Source: Halomarina ordinaria (GTDB lineage Archaea > Halobacteriota > Halobacteria > Halobacteriales > Haloarculaceae). Taken from it: DNA of 64,000 nt. Positions 59,464-64,000 of the stretch are shown one piece after another (positions within the stretch are counted from its first letter, which is position 1; every line of letters starts with the position of its first letter). Under the pieces are notes generated by a model. It made no database searches. It was not told where the DNA came from and worked only from the letters and a program-made list of their open reading frames with translations. Location: assembly GCF_030553305.1 (NCBI RefSeq), contig NZ_JARRAH010000001.1, positions 1,550,001-1,614,000 on the forward strand. Direction: 5' to 3'. A program made the position numbers and the translations under genes.

Positions 59464-60834
59464 ATGCGGTCCGTTCGAGCGATACTCCCGGCAGGAACCC
59501 GCGCCGACGTCGAGCGAGCGCTCGCGGACCTCGACCTCGGTCCAGACGGGTCGTACGCGGTCGTCGGGGCGGCCGACGGGGAGGCCGACGTGCTGCTGGT
59601 CACCGTCGAGACCGAGACCGTCGAGACGCTGCTCGGCGCGCTTCGCGACGCCGGCGTCGACGACGGCGGGACGGTCGCCGTGAACGAGGCGTCGGTCGTC
59701 CTCCCCGCCCCCGACGAGGGGAGCGACGACGAGGGGTCGCCGGCGGAGGGTGACGGCGAGAACGACGAGGACGACGGGGAAGCGACCGGCGGCACCGTCT
59801 CGCGTGAGGAACTCCAGGCGGCGATGCGCGAGGAACTCCGCGACCCGGTCGAGTACGCCCAGTTCACCGTACTGAGCGCGGTGCTCGCCTGCTCGGGACT
59901 CGTCCTCGACAGCCCGACGGTCATCACCGGGAGCATGGTCGTCGCGCCGCTGCTCGGCCCCGCCATCGCCTCCAGCGTCGGGAGCGTCGTCGGCGACGAC
60001 GACCTCGTCCGGACGGGGCTCCTCGCGCAGGTCGGCGGCATCGCGCTGGCGGTCGCGAGCGCGACGGCGTTCGCCCTGCTGGTTCGGCTGCTCGTCCTCC
60101 CGACGCTCCCGTTCGGGGAACTCCACCAGGTGGTCGAGTTCTCAGAACCGGTCGTGTTCACGCTCGTCATCGCGCTGGTCGCGGGCGTCGGGGCCGCGCT
60201 CTCGCTCACCTCGGACGTGAGCACCGCGCTCGTCGGCGTCGCGGTGGCGACGGCCGTCGTCCCGCCCGCCGCGGCCATCGGTATCGGGGCCGCCTACTGG
60301 CGACCACCGGTCCTGGCGGGCGCGGCCGTCCTCCTGCTCGTCAACGTCCTCTCGATAAACCTGACGAGCCTGCTGACGCTCTGGGCACGGGGGTACCTGC
60401 CCGACGGGCTCTTCGAGCGACGCCGGGTGCGGACCGTCTCCGCCCGACGGACGCTGGCGCTGGCGCTCAGTGTCCTCGTCGTCTCCGCCGCCGTGGGGTA
60501 CGTCACGGTAAACTACCGGGCGAACGCGACGTTCGCCGGCGAGGTGGACGACACCGTCGCCGAGAGCGAGGTCGAGGCCACCGCCATCACGGTCGAGTAC
60601 GAGGCGGGGTTGCTCACGCGAGCGCCGGCCACCGTGGTCGTCCACGCGGCCGTCGCCCCCGACGGCGCGGCCGAGCGACTCGCGACGCGGCTCGAGTCGG
60701 AGACGGGGCGGTCGGTGTCGGTCGTCGTCTACGAGGCGAGCGGCCGAGCGGGCGAGGTGGACGTCGACACAGACGCGGAACCGAGCGCGGGCGTGAGCGC
60801 GCCTCAGCCCTCGAAGGGGAGTTCGAGTTCGTAG
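59464..60834 (+). CDS. DUF389 (TIGR00341) membrane protein, copy 2
   Basis: A 456-aa paralogue of the preceding gene. The core is conserved: FTVLSAVLACSGLVLDSPTVITGSMVVAPLLGPAIASSVGSV and LTSDVSTALVGVAVATAVVPPAAAIGIGAAYW. It differs in an acidic insert after the N-terminal domain (about 81-110, GSDDEGSPAEGDGENDEDDG) and a Ser-rich tail. The gap from copy 1 is 191 bp with a GTTTATG element at 59339-59345. Its stop overlaps the convergent NOG1 gene by 31 bp, tail to tail. Confidence 0.92.
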   Translation: MRSVRAILPAGTRADVERALADLDLGPDGSYAVVGAADGEADVLLVTVETETVETLLGALRDAGVDDGGTVAVNEASVVLPAPDEGSDDEGSPAEGDGENDEDDGEATGGTVSREELQAAMREELRDPVEYAQFTVLSAVLACSGLVLDSPTVITGSMVVAPLLGPAIASSVGSVVGDDDLVRTGLLAQVGGIALAVASATAFALLVRLLVLPTLPFGELHQVVEFSEPVVFTLVIALVAGVGAALSLTSDVSTALVGVAVATAVVPPAAAIGIGAAYWRPPVLAGAAVLLLVNVLSINLTSLLTLWARGYLPDGLFERRRVRTVSARRTLALALSVLVVSAAVGYVTVNYRANATFAGEVDDTVAESEVEATAITVEYEAGLLTRAPATVVVHAAVAPDGAAERLATRLESETGRSVSVVVYEASGRAGEVDVDTDAEPSAGVSAPQPSKGSSSS

Positions 60835-61790
60835 TCGACGGCCTCGACGGCCGCGTCGAGGAGGGCCTCGACGCCCTCCTCCTCGGTGACGCTGAGGTAG
60901 ACGTCGGCGTCGATGTCGCGCGCGCGGTCGGCCTTCGTACAGACCGTGAGGACGGGGATGTCCGCGAACCGTTCCACCAGTTCGTCCCGCAGGGCGAGTT
61001 GCGTCTCGACGGGGTAGCCGCACTCCGCGCTCGCGTCGACGAACACGAGGATGCAGTCGGCGAGGTGTTCGAGCGCGCTCACGGCCTGGCGCTCGATGCC
61101 GTTTCGCTCCGCCTGCGGGCGGTCGAGGAGGCCGGGCGTGTCGATGAGCTGGTAGCGGATGCGGTCGCGCTCGACGTGGCCGACGCGCACCTGCGTCGTC
61201 GTGAACGGGTAGGAGGCCACCTCGTTCCGGGCGTTCGTCACGTGGTTGACGAACGTGGACTTGCCGACGTTCGGGTAGCCAGCGATGACGACCGCCGGTT
61301 CGTCGGGGCGGATGTCCGGCAGCGTCTTCAGCGTGTCGCGGGCCTCGCCGAGCGCCAGCAGGTCGTCCTCGACCTCGCGGGTGACGTCGGCGAGGCGGGC
61401 GAACGCCTGCTTCCGGTGCTTGCGTGCGAGGTCGGCGTCGACGCCGCGGAGTTTCGACTGGTACTCGTCGCGGATGTGGCCGGCCTGTCGCCCCGCCCAC
61501 ATCACCTCCGAGAGGTGGGTGCGCAGGCCGTCGACACCGGCCGGCGTGTCGCCCGACGCCGGGATGACGGCGTCCGCGAGGTCGCGGTAGAACGGGTCGA
61601 CGGCGTCGAAGTCGGGCCACGACGTCACCACGTTCTGGAGGTTGTCCGAGAGGACGTTGCCCGCAGTCTGGAGCATCGACTGCTGGGCCTCCGCGCCGGA
61701 CTTCGCGCGGCCCGCCCGCGCCGCCCGCGAGAACGCCTTGTCGATGAGTTCCTCCGCCCGCGGAACGGTGGGGAGGTCTTCGTAGGTCAT
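60804..61790 (-). CDS. NOG1-family GTPase
   Basis: A 328-aa OBG-type GTPase. A helical N-terminal domain (to about 150) precedes G1 GYPNVGKST, G2/G3 YPFTTTQVRVGHVE and DTPGLLDRPQAERNGIERQAVSALEHLAD, and G4 TKADRARD. Archaeal NOG1 proteins assist 50S ribosome assembly by analogy with eukaryotic Nog1. ATG at 61790 (MTYEDLPTVPRAEELID) is the conserved start. The last 31 bp overlap the end of DUF389 copy 2. Confidence 0.94.
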   Translation of the reverse strand: MTYEDLPTVPRAEELIDKAFSRAARAGRAKSGAEAQQSMLQTAGNVLSDNLQNVVTSWPDFDAVDPFYRDLADAVIPASGDTPAGVDGLRTHLSEVMWAGRQAGHIRDEYQSKLRGVDADLARKHRKQAFARLADVTREVEDDLLALGEARDTLKTLPDIRPDEPAVVIAGYPNVGKSTFVNHVTNARNEVASYPFTTTQVRVGHVERDRIRYQLIDTPGLLDRPQAERNGIERQAVSALEHLADCILVFVDASAECGYPVETQLALRDELVERFADIPVLTVCTKADRARDIDADVYLSVTEEEGVEALLDAAVEAVDYELELPFEG

Positions 61791-61902
61791 ACCCCCCGTA
61801 CCGCCCGCGAGTGCAAAAGCGCGTTCCTTGGCCCACGGCGAGCCAGCGAGCCACTCACACGCTCGCCAGCAGGCCTTTACCCCACCTCGGCCTACACCGG
61901 CC

Positions 61903-62262
61903 ATGGTCAACTGGCGTGCCGTCCTCATCGGGTTCGGCATCGAACTGGTCCTCGGTATCGTCGGCTTCGCGGTCCCAATCCTCGGGCACCTCACCGCCGC
62001 CATCGTCGGTGGGTTCGCCGCGGGCTACATCGCGCGCGGCGGCGTGGGCAACGGCGCCTGGCACGGCCTGCTCGCCGGCGCGTTCGGCGGGCTCGTCATC
62101 GCCCTCGTGGTCGGCATCGGCGGCAGCGCGCTGCTCGCCGTCTTCGGCGGGCCGGGCGGCCTCCTCGGCGGCCTCGGCATCACCGCCGTCGCGGTCGTCC
62201 TCTGGTTCGTGCTCTCGATTCCCTCCGCGGTCGGCGGCGCCCTCGGCGCGGCGCTCGCCTGA
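61903..62262 (+). CDS. DUF5518 membrane protein (second copy)
   Basis: A 119-aa membrane protein with four helices (VNWRAVLIGFGIELVLGIVGFAVPIL, AAIVGGFAAGYIARGGVGNGAWHGLLAGAFGGLVIALVVG). It is related to the first copy at 56.8 kb. A CTTTACC element lies about 27 bases ahead of the ATG at 61903. Function unknown. Confidence 0.85.
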   Translation: MVNWRAVLIGFGIELVLGIVGFAVPILGHLTAAIVGGFAAGYIARGGVGNGAWHGLLAGAFGGLVIALVVGIGGSALLAVFGGPGGLLGGLGITAVAVVLWFVLSIPSAVGGALGAALA

Positions 62263-62305
62263 ACCCTCCCACGGTTTTTACTCCCCGGCGCGCGTCCCGT
62301 CAGTC

Positions 62306-62623
62306 ATGACGGAGCGAGACGCGGCCGACTTGTTGCCGAACGACCGGGTGCGACAGCTGGCGCTGGACGGCGACGTGACCCAGATACACCGCGGCAACCA
62401 GTACGCCGAGCCGGGCGACACCTTCGAGGTGGAGGGGACGACGTTCGAGGTGACGGCGGTCGACCACCGCACCCTCGGCGACCTCACCGACGAGGACGCG
62501 CGAGCGGAGGGGTCGGCGGACCTCGCGGCCTACCGAGAGCGCATGGAGCGCGTCCACCACGGCGGCTTCGAGTGGGACGACGAGGCGGCGGTCGTCCGCC
62601 ACCGCTTCCAGGCGCAGTCCTGA
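62306..62623 (+). CDS. ASCH-domain protein
   Basis: A 105-aa single-domain protein. IHRGNQYAEPGDTFEVEGTTFEVTAVDHRTLGDLTDEDARAEGSADLAAYRERMERVHHGGFEWDDEAAVVRHRF is the ASCH beta-barrel (read in parts), a PUA-like fold linked to RNA binding. Catalytic residues for the amidohydrolase subtype are not apparent. It is convergent with hisE, 3 bp between stops. Confidence 0.88.
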   Translation: MTERDAADLLPNDRVRQLALDGDVTQIHRGNQYAEPGDTFEVEGTTFEVTAVDHRTLGDLTDEDARAEGSADLAAYRERMERVHHGGFEWDDEAAVVRHRFQAQS

Positions 62624-62626
62624 CGC

Positions 62627-62914
62627 TCAGCGCCGCGAGCGCAGTTCCGCGAGGAGGTCGTCGACGTCCATCCCCTTCATCGAGAGCAGGACGAGCAGGT
62701 GGTAGACGAGGTCGGCGCTCTCGTGGGCGAGTTCCTCGCGGTCGTCGTCCTTCGCGGCGAGGAGTAGTTCGGTCGTCTCCTCCCCCAGCTTCTCGAGGAC
62801 GGCGTTCTCGCCCTTCTCGTGGGTGAACAGTGAGGTCGTGTAGGAGTCCTCGGGGAGCGTCGCCTTGCGGTCCTCGATGACGTCGAACAGCTCGCGGAGG
62901 ACATCGTCGCTCAC
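62627..62914 (-). CDS. hisE: Phosphoribosyl-ATP diphosphatase
   Basis: HisE, second step of histidine synthesis; 95 aa. LRELFDVIEDRKATLPEDSYTTSLF and KGENAVLEKLGEETTELLLAAKDD have the MazG-like metal-binding Glu pattern EExxE; ESADLVYHLLVLLSMKGMDVDDLLAELRSRR closes it. GTG start at 62914 overlaps the preceding gene by 4 bp (GTGA), so the two are coupled. Confidence 0.95.
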   Translation of the reverse strand: MSDDVLRELFDVIEDRKATLPEDSYTTSLFTHEKGENAVLEKLGEETTELLLAAKDDDREELAHESADLVYHLLVLLSMKGMDVDDLLAELRSRR

Positions 62915-63354
62915 TGAGCCACCTCGCGGATGTCGTCGAGTTCGGCGAACCGCTCCTCGGGTTCGCGCCCAGCCTCGAACACCCCTTCGTCGATACTGAT
63001 GGGGCAGTTCGTCCGCGCGGCGAGCGACAGCGCGTCGCTCGGCCGGGCGTCGACGACGACGTCCTCGCGCGGGGTGTTCAGGTGGAGGTCCGCGACGTAC
63101 GTCTCGTCGCTGACCGACGAGACGGCGACGCGGTCCACGCGGCCGCCGAGTTCCTCGACCACGTCGAGCAGCAGGTCGTGGGTGAGCGGGCGGCCGATGT
63201 CGACGGCGTCCTGCCCGCGGGCGATGCTCGCGGCCTCCTCGAACCCGATGACGATGGGGAGGACGTCGGTGGTACCCTCCACCCCGAGCAGGACCATCGG
63301 CGCGGGACCATCGGTCGTGCCGGCGACGCGGACCGCTTCGATAGACGCGTTCAT
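62911..63354 (-). CDS. Bifunctional-nuclease (BFN/DUF151) domain protein
   Basis: A 147-aa protein: MNASIEAVRVAG, VLLGVEGTTDVLPIVIGFEEAASIARG and RPLTHDLLLDVVEELGGRVDRVAVSSVSDETYVADLHL, then VVVDARPSDALSLAARTNCPISIDEGVFEAG. These are the conserved blocks of the DUF151/BFN family, with reported nuclease activity in plants and unknown role in archaea. It couples to hisE by a 4-bp overlap. Confidence 0.93.
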   Translation of the reverse strand: MNASIEAVRVAGTTDGPAPMVLLGVEGTTDVLPIVIGFEEAASIARGQDAVDIGRPLTHDLLLDVVEELGGRVDRVAVSSVSDETYVADLHLNTPREDVVVDARPSDALSLAARTNCPISIDEGVFEAGREPEERFAELDDIREVAQ

Positions 63355-63416
63355 ACACCGCGAGACGGGGGGGCTCGCAAAAAGGGACGCGTTCTGCTCG
63401 CTCTCGCGTCGGCGCG

Positions 63417-64000
63417 CTAGCGCGCCGGGAGCGCGTCGAAGAAGGCCAGTCGGTGGAGCCGCGAGTCGGGCGTCAGTTCGGGGTGGAAGGAGGTGGCGAC
63501 GACCGGGCCCTCGCGCACCGCGACAGGGCGGCCCTCCCACTCGGCGAGCACCTCCACGCCCTCGCCGACGGCGTCGATGAGCGGCGCGCGGATGAACACG
63601 GCCGGGAAGGGGTCGTCGAGGCCGGTCACGTCGAGGGGGGCCTCGAAGCTGTCGACCTGGCGGCCGAAGGCGTTGCGGTCGACGGTGACGTCGAGCAGGT
63701 CGAGCGGGTGCACCCGGTCGTCCTTCGCGTCGGTGCTGGCGACGATGAGGCCCGCACAGGTCGCGAGCAGGGGTTTGCCGGCCGCGACGTGGTCGCGTAT
63801 CTCCTCGTCGATGCCCGCCGAGGCGAGGAGCCGCGAGATGGTCGTCGACTCCCCGCCCGGCATGAGCAGGACGTCGCACTCGGGGACCACTCCGGCGGTT
63901 CGTACCTCGCGCACCTCGGCCGTCTCGTCGTGGGCGGCGGCCGCCCGGCGGATGGCCTCGGCGTGCTCCGAGACGTCGCCCTGGACGGCGACGACGCCGG
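63417..64000 (-). CDS. pdxT: Pyridoxal 5'-phosphate synthase glutaminase subunit PdxT (partial)
   Basis: Glutaminase that supplies ammonia to PdxS for PLP synthesis. The frame stays open to the right edge (AGVVAVQGDVSEHAEAIRRA), so only the first few residues are missing. LLMPGGESTTISRLL, the nucleophile Cys in LLATCAGLIVAS, and the His-Glu pair in TSFHPEL are present. The stop lies 62 bp from the BFN gene on the same strand. Confidence 0.96.
   Translation of the reverse strand, partial: GVVAVQGDVSEHAEAIRRAAAAHDETAEVREVRTAGVVPECDVLLMPGGESTTISRLLASAGIDEEIRDHVAAGKPLLATCAGLIVASTDAKDDRVHPLDLLDVTVDRNAFGRQVDSFEAPLDVTGLDDPFPAVFIRAPLIDAVGEGVEVLAEWEGRPVAVREGPVVATSFHPELTPDSRLHRLAFFDALPAR

Noticed and set aside
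4797-64000. CRISPR arrays, transposases, integrases, prophage or toxin-antitoxin islands
   Set aside because: None found on either strand; repeats seen are short dyads or in-gene tandem repeats only.

Overview
This 64-kb window is chromosomal sequence from a halophilic archaeon (class Halobacteria). GC content is very high with strong GC3 bias. Nearly every predicted protein is rich in Asp and Glu. Many genes have a TATA element centred about 25-31 bases before the start codon and almost no leader. The gene set is archaeal: thermosome, prefoldin, Rpo12, eL43, KEOPS Pcc1, archaeal AspRS, GGGP synthase, pantoate kinase and halorhodopsin. I see no rRNA, tRNA, CRISPR array, insertion sequence, integrase or plasmid/virus signature. 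About 75 protein genes are packed tightly, most in short operons. The very long open frames opposite real genes are GC-driven shadows and are left out.

Layout. 1-4.6 kb: partial hydrolase, thermosome subunit, glycosyltransferase, methyltransferase and an F420/FMN split-barrel protein. 4.8-8.2 kb: small winged-helix regulator, MBL hydrolase, YkgJ cysteine-cluster protein, TRAM protein and two small DNA-binding-type proteins. 8.2-10.3 kb: stomatin/NfeD membrane module. 10.3-20.1 kb: metG, VTT membrane protein, mfnA, ppsA, PhzF, deaminase, phosphoribosyltransferase and MTA phosphorylase. 20.2-25.3 kb: condensin operon (coiled-coil protein, smc, scpA) and a short unlisted gene. 25.4-29.5 kb: epoxide-hydrolase-like protein, aldehyde:ferredoxin oxidoreductase, gatB. 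29.7-32.3 kb: membrane-tethered HTH protein followed by a secreted subtilase. 32.6-38 kb: topA, GGGP synthase, Bat-type HTH protein, aspS. 38-41.6 kb: HTH/DUF2178 pair with palindromic operators, halorhodopsin, Tat lipoprotein, Na+/H+ antiporter. 41.9-47.4 kb: split-barrel protein, pantoate kinase plus phosphopantothenate synthetase, aminotransferase, Thi4. 47.5-52.7 kb: translation/tRNA cluster (DUF3194, pfdB, pcc1, rpoP, eL43, DUF2103, truD, pth2) with an OYE flavoenzyme facing the other way inside it. 52.8-64 kb: YIP1, dcd-thiR-methyltransferase, engB, two DUF5518 proteins, MTHFS-like protein, two DUF389 proteins, NOG1 GTPase, ASCH, hisE, BFN-domain protein and partial pdxT.

How genes connect. 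MfnA (beta-alanine), pantoate kinase and phosphopantothenate synthetase together make 4'-phosphopantothenate by the archaeal route. Thi4 makes the thiamine thiazole and a ThiR-type sensor-regulator lies 8 kb away. AspRS and GatB fit archaeal transamidation. Halorhodopsin and the CPA1 antiporter both handle ion balance.

No single gene cluster here is clearly a new biological system; most genes are housekeeping. The items most worth following are the GTAAAG palindromes in front of the HTH/DUF2178 operon, the membrane HTH-subtilase pair, a 34-aa gene downstream of scpA, a run of three trinucleotide-loop stem-loops at 55.9 kb, a 30-bp palindrome at 44.2 kb, and a cysteine-free eL43.
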